38,370 nucleotides of DNA, from NCBI GenBank assembly GCA_029261965.1, contig JAJDAH010000323.1, positions 1-38,370 of the forward strand, read 5' to 3'. The stretch's first letter is position 1; each line of letters begins with the position of its first letter. The notes beneath the pieces were generated by a model. That model made no database searches and had not been told where the DNA came from. It worked only from the letters and a program-made list of their open reading frames with translations. This DNA comes from Polyangiaceae bacterium (GTDB lineage: Bacteria; Myxococcota_A; Polyangia; Polyangiales; Polyangiaceae). Of the stretch, positions 1 to 8,664 are shown one piece after another. A program made the position numbers and the translations under genes.

Positions 1-1097
1 CCGAGCGGCGCGATGACATCGAAGCGATCGTGGTGCCGGAGTCCGACCATCGCCGCACCTCCGCCACCCATCGAGACTCCGATGACGGCTCGGTGGGTGA
101 GCCGCCGCTGCCGCCGCACCGTGCCGGCGTCGCTCTTGACGACGGCCTGGTAGGTGCCGAGCCACGGGGCCAGGAAGGTCAACTTGTAACCCGCCCCGTC
201 CGGCACGATTCTCGGGTCGGCGATACCCACGACCCGAGGCGTCTGCACCCTAGGCCCGGTGTAGGAGACCGTCACGTGGCGCATGCGAGCCCCGTCGGGC
301 ATGGCTGCAGGGTTCACCGGAACGCTGAACGGAATCTCGCGCTGGAAACCGAGCGTGGCCGGGCCGAAAGAAATCGCCGGACCTATCGCGGTGAAACCGG
401 ACGGAACTTGGTCGGTGCCGCAGTCGATCGTCGCGTCGAAGGGATCCGCGTGCCAGAGGAAGCTACCGGAATTCGGTTTGGTAGCTCCAGTTTGCAAGCC
501 GACGGACGCCAGATCGAGCGTCAAGCTCCCTCCGTCGTCTACGCGGCCCGAAGCCGTGCCTGTGCAACCCGGTAGCTCGGGACCACGAACGTCGATCGGC
601 AACGTTGCGGTCGCGTCGGTTCCGTCCCCTCTCGGCACGCTCGCGGTCAACGTCGCTCGACCGACGGCGCCGCCGAGGACATCGACGTAGACGCGTGGCG
701 TGACCAGATCGATCCGCTGTGCCGCAGGCGCTGTGAAGATGCTCTCGTCATCCGAAGAAAACGACACCATCGTCGGCTCGCAAAAGTCCGGGTCCACGAT
801 GACTTCGACTCGCCGGGTCTGACCGGGAGTGAGCACCGTGAGCGCAGGGTTCATGCGCACACGAATCGCGGACGGATCGGAGTCGAAGCACGACTCGCCC
901 GGTCCGGGTTGCGGGTTCGGTCCCGCATCCACACCGCCACCCGCCGTACCCGCAGATCCGGCCGCCCCAGCCGCGCCGCCGGTACCATCGTCGTTGGCTT
1001 TCTTCGAGCCCGAGCCGCAGCTCGATACCCCCACCGAGCTCGAGAGAAGCGTGATAGCGGCCCAGCCCACTAACCGTGGACGATCGAAAGGTTTCAA
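1..1097 (-). CDS. Lipoprotein with C-terminal alpha/beta-hydrolase (esterase-like) domain, 3' end outside window
   Basis: The frame is open from a TTG codon at 1097 to the window edge (about 365 codons, no stop), so the gene is partial. The start was chosen because an AGGAGGT lies at the right distance upstream and the first residues form a lipoprotein signal: a basic start, a hydrophobic core, then VSSC with the lipid-accepting Cys near residue 27. A Gly/Ala-rich linker follows (about residues 35-55). The middle is a Ser/Thr/Gly-rich region that looks like beta-sandwich domains. The last visible residues read IGVSMGGGGAAM, a GxSxGG nucleophile elbow of the esterase D/PHB-depolymerase type. 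The acid and His of the triad would lie beyond the window. Expected in the outer envelope as a lipid-anchored hydrolase; the substrate cannot be inferred. Confidence 0.72.
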   Translation of the reverse strand, partial: MKPFDRPRLVGWAAITLLSSSVGVSSCGSGSKKANDDGTGGAAGAAGSAGTAGGGVDAGPNPQPGPGESCFDSDPSAIRVRMNPALTVLTPGQTRRVEVIVDPDFCEPTMVSFSSDDESIFTAPAAQRIDLVTPRVYVDVLGGAVGRATLTASVPRGDGTDATATLPIDVRGPELPGCTGTASGRVDDGGSLTLDLASVGLQTGATKPNSGSFLWHADPFDATIDCGTDQVPSGFTAIGPAISFGPATLGFQREIPFSVPVNPAAMPDGARMRHVTVSYTGPRVQTPRVVGIADPRIVPDGAGYKLTFLAPWLGTYQAVVKSDAGTVRRQRRLTHRAVIGVSMGGGGAAMVGLRHHDRFDVIAPL

Positions 1098-1101
1098 AAA
1101 G

Positions 1102-1108
1102 ACCTCCT
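1102..1108 (-). promoter_or_regulatory. Shine-Dalgarno site that fixes the TTG start at 1097
   Basis: On the minus strand the bases read AGGAGGT, then CTTT, then TTG. It is one of the strongest ribosome-binding sites in the window. It supports a TTG initiator in a gene with no nearby in-frame ATG. Confidence 0.7.
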
Positions 1109-1845
1109 GCTCGCGCTGAAAAGAAAGCGAAGCGTTCCCGCAAGAGTAGCGAGGAAGAGGAGGGATGTCACAACCCGGGCTTGGGCCAGCCGGCCGGAGC
1201 CGTCCGCCGGGCGGAAATCGAGCCCTGGCCGCCCCCCCCTCGGCGGCGAGCCGCGACAAACCTGACACCGCGAGCAAGGGTGCCGTCGTCGGGTGAGTGG
1301 CACGTCGACATTGCCCATCACGAGCTGGCCGGTGAACGACGGCTGCCATCCGATCGACGAAAGGACGTTCTCGAACTCACGCGTCGGTGACCGCAAACGG
1401 ATTCGACGGACTGCGCATGATCGGTTTCGGCACCCATCGCAACGAGTCATGTCACGTCGTGGCGGCGAGCAAGGTCGCGGCGCACCCCGACGACCGTGGC
1501 AGATCACAAACTAAGTGTCCGCGCAGAGGGGCCGGGGGGGGACAGCCTCGCTCCACGCGGACGATGCGTGAGGTAGCAGGCGGAGTTCCAAATTGCAAAC
1601 AAGCGCAAGAGCGATCACGCGCCAATTTGGAGACGCGACGAGGTCGTCGTGGCGTGCACGCGTGCATGTCGGAGTGCGCTCGACACCGACGACCGATCCC
1701 TCGACATGGACGACCGATCCTCGGCCGTGCGAACCAGGAAACGCGACGTTGCGAACGCCACGACGACACGACGACGCGCGGTTGGTTTCAAGATTGCAAT
1801 CGGCACCCGCCCCGCGCGCTCCAGCCAAGGGATAAAAATGCAGAG

Positions 1846-1877
1846 CCCCTCGAGGCGCACGCCTTGCACCTGAGGGG
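1846..1877 (-). terminator. Candidate intrinsic terminator after the propeller lipoprotein gene
   Basis: On the minus strand CCCCTC then AGGTGC pair with GCGCCT then GAGGGG, giving about 12 paired positions (one G-T pair, one bulged C) around a 7-nt loop. A run ATTTTTAT follows 7-8 nt later. It lies about 150 nt past the stop codon at 2025. The gap before the T run makes it an imperfect example. Confidence 0.4.
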
Positions 1878-1883
1878 ACGAAA

Positions 1884-1939
1884 GTGCGACGAAGGAAAAA
1901 GCGTGCGACGAAGAAAAACGCGCGACGAAAGAAAAACGC
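1884..1939. repeat. Three tandem imperfect ~19-bp repeats
   Basis: Three consecutive units read GTGCGACGAAGGAAAAAGC (1884-1902), GTGCGACGAAGAAAAACGC (1903-1921) and GCGACGAAAGAAAAACGC (1922-1939). A partial copy GGGACGAAAG sits just before them. The A-rich half stands out in this GC-rich DNA. No function is recognised. Confidence 0.7.
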
Positions 1940-2024
1940 AGAAAATCGTCCGCGCGCCCGCGACGGAGAATCGCGACCGTCTTGACGATTGACTGATTTC
2001 AGTGCGACGGTTTGCTGGGCGAAT

Positions 2025-5000
2025 TTATCGCGCGCAACGAAAACCCGAACGCTGACGCGTGCCGACCAAGGTCAACGGTGTCGTCGCTTCCCCCGAGGGC
2101 GGCCATTCGCTGCCGGGCACGCGCGCCGCCTTCGGAATGTCGGCGCTTGCGCGCGCGGTCATCGCCTCGACGCACACTCCGAGCGGCGTCGCGAGCAGGC
2201 GAACCCGCTCGTCGTCGACCCGAACCTTCTCGGCGCCTCCGACGAGCTCGATGTGCGGCGCGACGTGGGGGGATCCGGCGAGCAGCCAGCCATCGTCGGA
2301 AACACCGCACACTGGAGGTGTCCTGCCGAGGGTTTCGGCGGACAGGTGCATCGGTGTGTCGACAACTCCCGACTCGAGGTCGATGGGGAACACGTACCAG
2401 CTCGACGCAGTCGCGCGCGTCTTTTCCTCCGTCACCCAAATCCCCACACTGTTGCCCCGCGCGTTGCGTACGAGCGTTGGCACGCCGCGCCCGGAGCGGG
2501 AGAGGGCTGGGTAGGTGCCGACTTTGGAAACTTGGTCACCTCGGATCTTCGCCACCACGAACGCGTGGCTGCCATTCATCGCGCCGACGTACCAAGCGTC
2601 CCCGACTTTGACGACGCCGCTGAGCGCATTCCGCCCGAGCAAGCCGTTGGGCACGTCCGCCTTGATGATCGACCGTGATTTTTCAAAGACGAACATCTCG
2701 GTCATCGACCGCGTCGCGATCGAGAGCACGCCTCCGGAACCGCCGGGCTCGAGAGACGCCGACCAACTCGAGTTCATCGAAAAACTCGGGTCGTGACCGA
2801 AGCGCTGCGCACCGACGACGAGATCGGCCCATGGCGCCGGGGTCGCGGTGGTCGACCACACCGAGTTCGTCACGGCGAAAGCATCGATGGCACGGAGCTG
2901 CCACCGCGCTTGCCTCGCCCACGCCGCGCCCTCGGGTCCCCACAAGTAACCGCGAAGTTGAACGTCGCGGCTGCTTATGCCCAGATCGATCGCGAGGTCC
3001 GTCGGCGCCCGCGCGGGAGGCGCGACACCGAAAAACGCCGGCCACGACGTGCTCTCGATGGCCGCAGCGCTCAATAGTCTCCCGAGTGAGCGGCGACGGA
3101 ACGTGCGACCCGACGATCGACGCGGGGGCGGAGACGTGTTGATGGATTTCACGACTTCCCCCGTTGGCGCGCAATGAAACAGCCACCGGCCACCGCGGCT
3201 GCGCTCGAACCGAGTCGAGGCGGGCTCAGGGGCCGTCGGCAGATCATCGTCGCGGTCGCCCTTTCCGCGCCATCCCACGCGTAGCCAATGGCCGAAAGCG
3301 CACCCGACGGGCGAGCAGCCACGTTCGAGCGCCGCCTCCCCACGCTTCGGCATCCCCACGCCGAGTCCACCGACTTGAACTGGAACGTCGAGCTCTCGCC
3401 ACGTGAAGCCCCCGTCGGTCGACTCCACCATCGTTCCCATCCGGCCGATCGAGAGACCGAAGGGGCCCGACAAGAGCGTACGGTCGAGCCCCTCTTTGGC
3501 GATTTCTCCCACGGTGACGGTGCCGTCGAGCTTCACCTTCACGCCCACGAAAGGGCCGGCCGCCGTGACCCAGCCGCGGAGCTCGCCCTTCTTGTATTCG
3601 ACGAAGCCATCGAGCCAGAGCCCCGCTTTCAAGAGCGCGACGGTGGACTTGTCCGCCTTGGGCAGCTTCATCCGAACGTTCTTGGCCTGCCCTTCGGCAT
3701 CGACCAGCGTCAACATACCGTTGGCGCCGTGGCGCGGCGGCACGAGCACCGCGGCCCTTCCATCGCGCAGGGCCACGACGCGCTCGGCGCCGAGATCGCC
3801 GCGAATCCGGATCTCTCGCACCTCACCCCCTCGGGTCACCACGCAATAGGCGCTGCTCGCGTCGGTGGGGTCTTGCTCGCGGTCACACGAGCTTCGGATC
3901 ACGAGCGCTCCGTTGCCGCTCGACGCGACGTAGCGCGGACCATCGAACTCGAGCACCGGTTTGAGAGTCAGCGGAGGGTGGAAGCTGTAGATGATGGTCT
4001 GGCCGCGGTCCACGCCGCACACGAACCCGAACGACTTCCCAAGCCGCACTCCGTCGCATCCCGCTCCCGCCGGTAACGCTCTGGGCTCGATCGCCAAGAC
4101 CTCCCCGTCGTCGAGGGAAATCCTCGCGAGCGCACCGCCATGGGCGACGATCGCGGTCTTCTTCGAGTCCGGCCAGCCATGCAGAAGCGCCGCCCTGAGC
4201 GGGACCCGGCCCAGCGGTCCAACGTGACGTCGGTTCTTGTCGTCCTTGGGGGGTTGGACAAAGCGCGACGAGGCGGCGAGACGTGAGAACAACCCGTCGG
4301 CGGTTCCGGCGTAGCCCTGCTGCCGGAGCACACCATTGGGATCCACGGCGAGTCGCCCGGAGGAGCTGTGGACGAGCAGTTTTCCGTTTTCGAAGGACAC
4401 GTGCGGCGACGTGGTTCGAAAACCCGCCGGGCGCCAGCTCGCTCCGGCGTCGAAGGTCACGAGTACACCGCGATACTCGGCGAAGACCGCTCCCTGCCAC
4501 GCGTCAGCAAACGCCATCGCGCCGAACGTCGGGCTCACCGGCAACGGTCCGAGATCCGTGAGCTCGCCGGACTCCGGATCGAGTGCCACCGTCTCGCGGC
4601 TGTTCTTCAGCCGGACGTAAATCCGATCGAAACCGGGAACGACACTCTCGGCACCAAAAGGCAAATTGGCCAGCGGTTCGAGCTCGCCGGTCCAGGTCTT
4701 CGAGCGCCACAACCAGGTGCTGCCGGATCCGGTCGTGTGAAAGAGGTACCCATCACCAAAACGCTCTGGCAATGACAGGCTTTGGATCCCGCCATCCTTT
4801 GGCAGGAGCTCGTTCGCACGGCGAAGAGTTCCATGGGGGCCGACGACGACGCGCATGCCGTAAACGATGTGGCGTTCGTCCCCAGCGGCGCCGACGTCAC
4901 GTAGATCCCGGCTCGACGACGGCGTGGGCATCAGGCGCGCGGGGCGGACGAACGCCGGAGCTTTCACGACCTGCCGGATGGCGGGCGCCGTGTCTGGAAG

Positions 5001-5078
5001 CTTGGCCGGCGATGCACGACCGCACGCGAGCGTGGCGAGGAAAACGACCGCCGCCCCACCGATCACTTTCCGGCTCAC
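2025..5078 (-). CDS. Large lipoprotein with Asp-box (BNR-like) beta-propeller character
   Basis: About 1017 residues from a GTG at 5078. The frame also offers a GTG at 5126, but the later start gives a compact signal (VSRK, hydrophobic core, LATLAC with lipid Cys near residue 19). Two Asp-box-like motifs, FDAGASW (about 209-215) and STDGGFTW (about 553-560), together with many short hydrophobic strands, point to sialidase/Ycf48-type propeller blades. Such domains bind ligands or scaffold; Asp boxes alone do not imply an enzyme. A more basic, lower-complexity segment around 660-720 may link two propellers. The gene runs back to back with asd on the other strand. Exact function unknown. Confidence 0.75.
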   Translation of the reverse strand: MSRKVIGGAAVVFLATLACGRASPAKLPDTAPAIRQVVKAPAFVRPARLMPTPSSSRDLRDVGAAGDERHIVYGMRVVVGPHGTLRRANELLPKDGGIQSLSLPERFGDGYLFHTTGSGSTWLWRSKTWTGELEPLANLPFGAESVVPGFDRIYVRLKNSRETVALDPESGELTDLGPLPVSPTFGAMAFADAWQGAVFAEYRGVLVTFDAGASWRPAGFRTTSPHVSFENGKLLVHSSSGRLAVDPNGVLRQQGYAGTADGLFSRLAASSRFVQPPKDDKNRRHVGPLGRVPLRAALLHGWPDSKKTAIVAHGGALARISLDDGEVLAIEPRALPAGAGCDGVRLGKSFGFVCGVDRGQTIIYSFHPPLTLKPVLEFDGPRYVASSGNGALVIRSSCDREQDPTDASSAYCVVTRGGEVREIRIRGDLGAERVVALRDGRAAVLVPPRHGANGMLTLVDAEGQAKNVRMKLPKADKSTVALLKAGLWLDGFVEYKKGELRGWVTAAGPFVGVKVKLDGTVTVGEIAKEGLDRTLLSGPFGLSIGRMGTMVESTDGGFTWRELDVPVQVGGLGVGMPKRGEAALERGCSPVGCAFGHWLRVGWRGKGDRDDDLPTAPEPASTRFERSRGGRWLFHCAPTGEVVKSINTSPPPRRSSGRTFRRRSLGRLLSAAAIESTSWPAFFGVAPPARAPTDLAIDLGISSRDVQLRGYLWGPEGAAWARQARWQLRAIDAFAVTNSVWSTTATPAPWADLVVGAQRFGHDPSFSMNSSWSASLEPGGSGGVLSIATRSMTEMFVFEKSRSIIKADVPNGLLGRNALSGVVKVGDAWYVGAMNGSHAFVVAKIRGDQVSKVGTYPALSRSGRGVPTLVRNARGNSVGIWVTEEKTRATASSWYVFPIDLESGVVDTPMHLSAETLGRTPPVCGVSDDGWLLAGSPHVAPHIELVGGAEKVRVDDERVRLLATPLGVCVEAMTARASADIPKAARVPGSEWPPSGEATTPLTLVGTRQRSGFRCAR

Positions 5079-5129
5079 TTCCCGAGGGTAGCAAGGCCGT
5101 GTGGGAGCGGTAGGCTTGCGCGTCACTTC

Positions 5130-5183
5130 GGCCGGGCATAGCGTTCCCGGCCTGCGGCGGCGGCTTTCTGGGCTGCAGCCGCC
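5130..5183. other. Two hairpins in the asd leader
   Basis: GGCCGGG (5130-5136) pairs with CCCGGCC (5146-5152), loop 9. GGCGGCT (5159-5165) pairs with AGCCGCC (5177-5183), loop 11. Both lie just before the asd ATG at 5205. No T run. In GC-rich DNA such stems are common, so a role is uncertain. Confidence 0.35.
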
Positions 5184-5204
5184 AAGTCAGGTCGGAGCAA
5201 GAAC

Positions 5205-6203
5205 ATGGGTGCCGTAGTTGCAGTAGTAGGAGCCACGGGCGTCGTCGGCCGCGAGATGTTGCTGACGCTCGAACGCAGAAATTTCCCCGTCGACCGCGTG
5301 GTCGCGCTCGCGTCGTCACGCTCCGCCGGCCAGAAGCTCAAGTTCCGTGGCAAAAGCGTCACCGTCGAGGAGCTCGGCCCGAAATCCTTCGAAGGGGTCC
5401 AGATCGCGCTGTTCAGCGCCGGCGCTTCGACGGCTCGTGAGTTCGCCCCGGTCGCGGCCGCGGCTGGAGCCGTGGCCATCGACAACTCGAGCGCCTGGCG
5501 CATGGATGATGAAGTCCCTCTCGTCGTGCCCGAGGTGAATCCCGGGGCCATCGAGCAACGGCCGAAGGGCATCATCGCGAACCCGAACTGCAGCACGATT
5601 CAAATGGTCGTCGCGCTCAAACCGCTTCACGATGCCGCGCGCCTCAAGCACGTCGTCGTTTCGACGTATCAAGCGACGAGCGGTGGCGGCCGAAGCGCGG
5701 TCGACGAGCTGACGGCTCAGGTCGAAGCGATCGGCAGAGGCGAGCGCCCGCCGGTAAAACACTTCCCCGCGCAGATGGCGATGAACGTGCTCAGCGACTG
5801 GAAACCCTCATCCACCGACGGGTACTCCGAAGAGGAGATCAAGATGGTCAACGAGACCCGGAAGATCCTCGGCGATCCCGACATCGGCGTTACGCCGACT
5901 TGCGTGCGGGTTCCGGTGATCACGGGGCACGCGGAGTCGCTTCATCTGCAGTTTCACCGCGCGATGAACGCGGCAGAAGCCCGGGAGCTCTTGGCCAAAG
6001 CGCCTGGCATCGTGCTCGGGCCGGACCACTACGAGCGGGGGGCGGAGCCTCAGCCGCTCAAAGCCGCAGGAACCGACCCGGTCTACGTCGGGCGAATTCG
6101 GGACGATCTGGCGGTCGAGGGCGCGATCAACCTGTGGTGCGTCGCGGACAACTTGAGAAAGGGGGCGGCGCTCAACGCCGTCCAAATCGCGGAGAAGCTC
6201 TGA
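5205..6203 (+). CDS. asd: Aspartate-semialdehyde dehydrogenase
   Basis: 332 residues, normal length for the family. It reduces aspartyl-4-phosphate to aspartate semialdehyde with NADPH, the branch point to lysine/diaminopimelate, threonine and methionine. Visible features: an N-terminal Rossmann glycine motif GATGVVG (9-15), the active-site Cys in NPNCST (Cys129), RVPV (about 235-238) and the catalytic His in TGHAES (His242). The ATG at 5205 follows a GGAG-like site. Its stop lies two bases before the thyX ATG, so the two are almost certainly co-transcribed. It is needed for peptidoglycan precursor (DAP) supply. Confidence 0.96.
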   Translation: MGAVVAVVGATGVVGREMLLTLERRNFPVDRVVALASSRSAGQKLKFRGKSVTVEELGPKSFEGVQIALFSAGASTAREFAPVAAAAGAVAIDNSSAWRMDDEVPLVVPEVNPGAIEQRPKGIIANPNCSTIQMVVALKPLHDAARLKHVVVSTYQATSGGGRSAVDELTAQVEAIGRGERPPVKHFPAQMAMNVLSDWKPSSTDGYSEEEIKMVNETRKILGDPDIGVTPTCVRVPVITGHAESLHLQFHRAMNAAEARELLAKAPGIVLGPDHYERGAEPQPLKAAGTDPVYVGRIRDDLAVEGAINLWCVADNLRKGAALNAVQIAEKL

Positions 6204-6205
6204 GC

Positions 6206-7201
6206 ATGAGCGGTTTCGAAACCAAGCGGCCGACGGCTCCGGAGGCCGAAGCGATCCTCGGGGAGTACTTCCCGGTGCTCGACCACGGGTTCGTATCCCT
6301 CGTCGACTACATGGGCACCGACGAGTCGATCGAACATGCTGCTCGAGTGAGCTACGGATACGGCACTCGTAAACGCAATCTGACACGAGGTCTGATCCGC
6401 TACCTTCGGCGCCACCTGCACACCACGCCGACGGAGATGGTGGAGCTCAAATTTCACTGCTGCATGCCGATGTTCGTCGCCCGTCAGTGGATTCGGCATC
6501 GCACGGCGAACGTCAACGAGTATTCGGGCCGCTACAGCCTCATGCCGATGCTCTTCTACACCCCTTCCGAAGAGCAGCTGCAAACCCAGAGCAAGAAGAA
6601 CAACCAGGGCCGGAGCGGCAACACCGTCACACCGGAGCAATACGCCGAGGTCAAGCGACGCTTCGACGAGATCCGGTCGGCGAGCGCGAGCGCCTACGAG
6701 TGGATGACCGAGAACGAGATAGCCCGCGAGCTTGCACGAATCGATCTTCCACTTTCGACCTACACCCAGTGGTACTGGAAGATCGATCTGCACAACCTCC
6801 TTCACTTCTTGACCTTGCGAGTGGACCCCCACGCGCAATGGGAAATTCAAGAGTATGGCCGGGTGATGGCCGGGATGCTCAAGCGAGTGGCGCCGCTGAC
6901 CTACGAAGCGTGGATCGACTACGACGTTTGCGGCGCGCGAATGAGTCGAATGGAGCTGGCGTCTCTCCAAAAACTCGTGCAGACCAAAGACGACGGCCTA
7001 GCCGGCCGGGACGCGTCGCTGTCGAACGACGAGCTCGCGGAGCTCGGCTTGAGCAAGCGCGAGCTCGCGGAGCTGCTCGGCAAGCTCGCTCCCCGGGGGG
7101 TCCCCGACTTCGAGCTCGACTTGTCCACCGCCAAGCCCGCAACTTTCTTCCAGGAAACCTTCGCCGACGCCGTGCCGAAGATCGACAAAACGCCCGAGTG
7201 A
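6206..7201 (+). CDS. thyX: Flavin-dependent thymidylate synthase ThyX
   Basis: 331 residues. The ThyX signature RHRTANVNEYSGRYS (97-111) matches the RHRxxNxNExSxRY pattern that binds FAD and dUMP. The enzyme makes dTMP from dUMP with methylene-tetrahydrofolate and NADPH, without ThyA. The start ATG lies two bases after the asd stop (translational coupling likely). The ThyX core seems to end near residue 260. About 70 extra residues follow, with LSNDELAELGLSKRELAELL-like helical repeats, making it longer than the 220-250 residues common in the family. Use of the ThyX route is common in myxobacteria. Confidence 0.96.
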   Translation: MSGFETKRPTAPEAEAILGEYFPVLDHGFVSLVDYMGTDESIEHAARVSYGYGTRKRNLTRGLIRYLRRHLHTTPTEMVELKFHCCMPMFVARQWIRHRTANVNEYSGRYSLMPMLFYTPSEEQLQTQSKKNNQGRSGNTVTPEQYAEVKRRFDEIRSASASAYEWMTENEIARELARIDLPLSTYTQWYWKIDLHNLLHFLTLRVDPHAQWEIQEYGRVMAGMLKRVAPLTYEAWIDYDVCGARMSRMELASLQKLVQTKDDGLAGRDASLSNDELAELGLSKRELAELLGKLAPRGVPDFELDLSTAKPATFFQETFADAVPKIDKTPE

Positions 7202-7255
7202 CAGCCCCTTTCCACTCGGCGCCGGGCGCCCTACGTTACGCGTGACGTCGTGACG

Positions 7256-8212
7256 ATGGCCGCAGCCACAGAGCCCGACATCGGGCAAGTCGACCTGCTC
7301 GACGAAATTGTCCGCCTCAAGAAGGAACGGAACGCGGTTCTGTTGGCGCATTTCTACCAAGAGAGCGAAATCCAGGACGTCGCCGACTTCATCGGCGACT
7401 CGCTCGCCCTCGCTCGCGAAGCGGAGAAGACCAAGGCAGAAGTGATCTGCTTCGCGGGCGTTCACTTCATGGCGGAGACCGCGAAGATCCTCAACCCGGA
7501 GCGAATCGTCGTCGTGCCCGATCTCGACGCCGGCTGCTCTCTCGCGGACGGGTGCCCAGCCGATCGCCTCGAGCAGTGGCAAAGCCGGTTCCCCGACGAC
7601 GCAGTGACCATCAGCTACATCAATTGCTCCGCAGCGGTGAAAGCGCGAAGCGACATCATCTGCACGTCGAGCAACGCGAAGAAGATCGTCGAATCGGTGC
7701 CCGCGGACAAAACGATTCTCTTCGCGCCAGACAAGAATCTCGGCCGATACCTGATCAAGGAAACCGGGCGCCACATGGAACTCTACCCGGGGACGTGCAT
7801 CGTGCACGAGACATTCAGCGAGCGAAAGCTCGTCGAGCTACGGACCCGACACCCCGACGCGAAGCTCATCGCCCACCCGGAGTGCGAGGAGTCCCTTCTC
7901 GACACCGCCGACTACATCGGCTCGACGTCGAAGCTTCTGTCCTTCGTCGTAGAAGACGCCGCCGAGGCGTACATCGTCGCCACCGAGAGCGGCATTCTGC
8001 ATCAGATGCAGAAAAACGCGCCCGGCAAGACGCTCATCGCCGCTCCACCGGAGGGCAACTGCGCGTGCAACGAGTGCCCGTTCATGAAGCTCAACACCCC
8101 GGAGAAGCTGTACCTCGCCCTTCGCGATCTAAAACCACGCCTCGAGATGGATGAAGAGCTGCGGCTGCGCGCCAAGAAGCCCCTCGACCGGATGCTCGAG
8201 CTCAGTGCTTGA
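7256..8212 (+). CDS. nadA: Quinolinate synthase NadA
   Basis: 318 residues from the ATG at 7256; a GTG two codons earlier (7250) is also possible. NadA condenses iminoaspartate with dihydroxyacetone phosphate to quinolinate for NAD synthesis, using a [4Fe-4S] cluster. The three cluster cysteines align with the known ones: Cys94 in AGCSL, Cys181 in GTCIVH and Cys274 in NECP; the 94-181 spacing of 87 is that of E. coli. Other family motifs seen: [22 protein letters not shown] and APDKNLGRY. It follows thyX by 54 bases. nadB and nadC are not in the window. Its 3' end overlaps the convergent gene by 11 bases. Confidence 0.96.
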   Translation: MAAATEPDIGQVDLLDEIVRLKKERNAVLLAHFYQESEIQDVADFIGDSLALAREAEKTKAEVICFAGVHFMAETAKILNPERIVVVPDLDAGCSLADGCPADRLEQWQSRFPDDAVTISYINCSAAVKARSDIICTSSNAKKIVESVPADKTILFAPDKNLGRYLIKETGRHMELYPGTCIVHETFSERKLVELRTRHPDAKLIAHPECEESLLDTADYIGSTSKLLSFVVEDAAEAYIVATESGILHQMQKNAPGKTLIAAPPEGNCACNECPFMKLNTPEKLYLALRDLKPRLEMDEELRLRAKKPLDRMLELSA

Positions 8213-8636
8213 CGACTTGCTCGGTTTGCATCTCGACGAGCGACACCGGCCATGAAGACGCGTCGCGCGTCCAGGTTTCGTTGGTGACCTCGCGCCAATC
8301 GACCCGCAGCTCGTAGGCACCGACCACCGGCGGCAACGGCATGCCGAAGGACCGAGTTCTGAAGCGCGGCGTGATGCTGCGAAACTTGAAGACCTCGCTC
8401 GGGGTTTCGAGACCGCTCTCGGCGACGAGCACGAACCTCGCTTCGTAGTCGGTGCCAATCTCGTCACCACCGACACGCCAGTATGCGTGGACTTCTAGCG
8501 GAATGAGCCCGTTTGGCGGCGGAGGCGCGTTCGGGGGAACGTTGATTTGCTCGACCAGGTTGAAAAGCGAGAAGTTGTTGCTGTTCTGATCCAGCGAGGA
8601 GCCCCCGCAGGCGATGAGCATGTAGCAGTTGGGCAC
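8202..8636 (-). CDS. Conserved hypothetical protein, small beta-rich, end of sdh-like cluster
   Basis: 144 residues from a GTG at 8636. No signal peptide: the start [14 protein letters not shown] does not have a basic n-region. Alternating strands and segments such as [17 protein letters not shown] and YELRVDW suggest a small beta-sandwich. I recall short bacterial proteins of this look (N-terminal 'hot-start' segment, then a Pro-rich turn), but I do not assign a function. It lies 28 bases after the sdhB-like stop on the same strand, so it may be the last gene of that operon. The convergent 11-base overlap with nadA is real in both frames. Confidence 0.65.
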   Translation of the reverse strand: MPNCYMLIACGGSSLDQNSNNFSLFNLVEQINVPPNAPPPPNGLIPLEVHAYWRVGGDEIGTDYEARFVLVAESGLETPSEVFKFRSITPRFRTRSFGMPLPPVVGAYELRVDWREVTNETWTRDASSWPVSLVEMQTEQVVKH

Positions 8637-8664
8637 TATCGCACCGCCTCGTAGAACGGCGCCA

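Larger units (their letters stand above)
1098..2024. other. Long non-coding stretch between two lipoprotein genes
   Basis: No convincing gene was found in these 927 bases. The open frames here are Arg/His-rich, with no signal, domain or ribosome-binding site. The stretch holds a hairpin followed by Ts on the minus strand (1846-1877), three ~19-bp A-rich repeats (1884-1939), a perfect 9-bp inverted repeat (TCCAAATTG at 1587-1595, CAATTTGGA at 1623-1631) and a 10-bp palindrome GATTGCAATC at 1792-1801. The promoter of the gene starting at 1097 should lie in the part near 1110-1400. A minus-strand piece around 1280-1370 reads a little like protein (EFENVLSSIGWQPSF) and could be a decayed gene fragment. 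Confidence 0.55.

Noticed and set aside
1094-1507. 137-codon minus-strand frame overlapping the TTG-start lipoprotein
   Set aside because: It is Arg/Cys-rich overall and overlaps the ribosome-binding site of the lipoprotein; only a short piece looks protein-like, at best a remnant.
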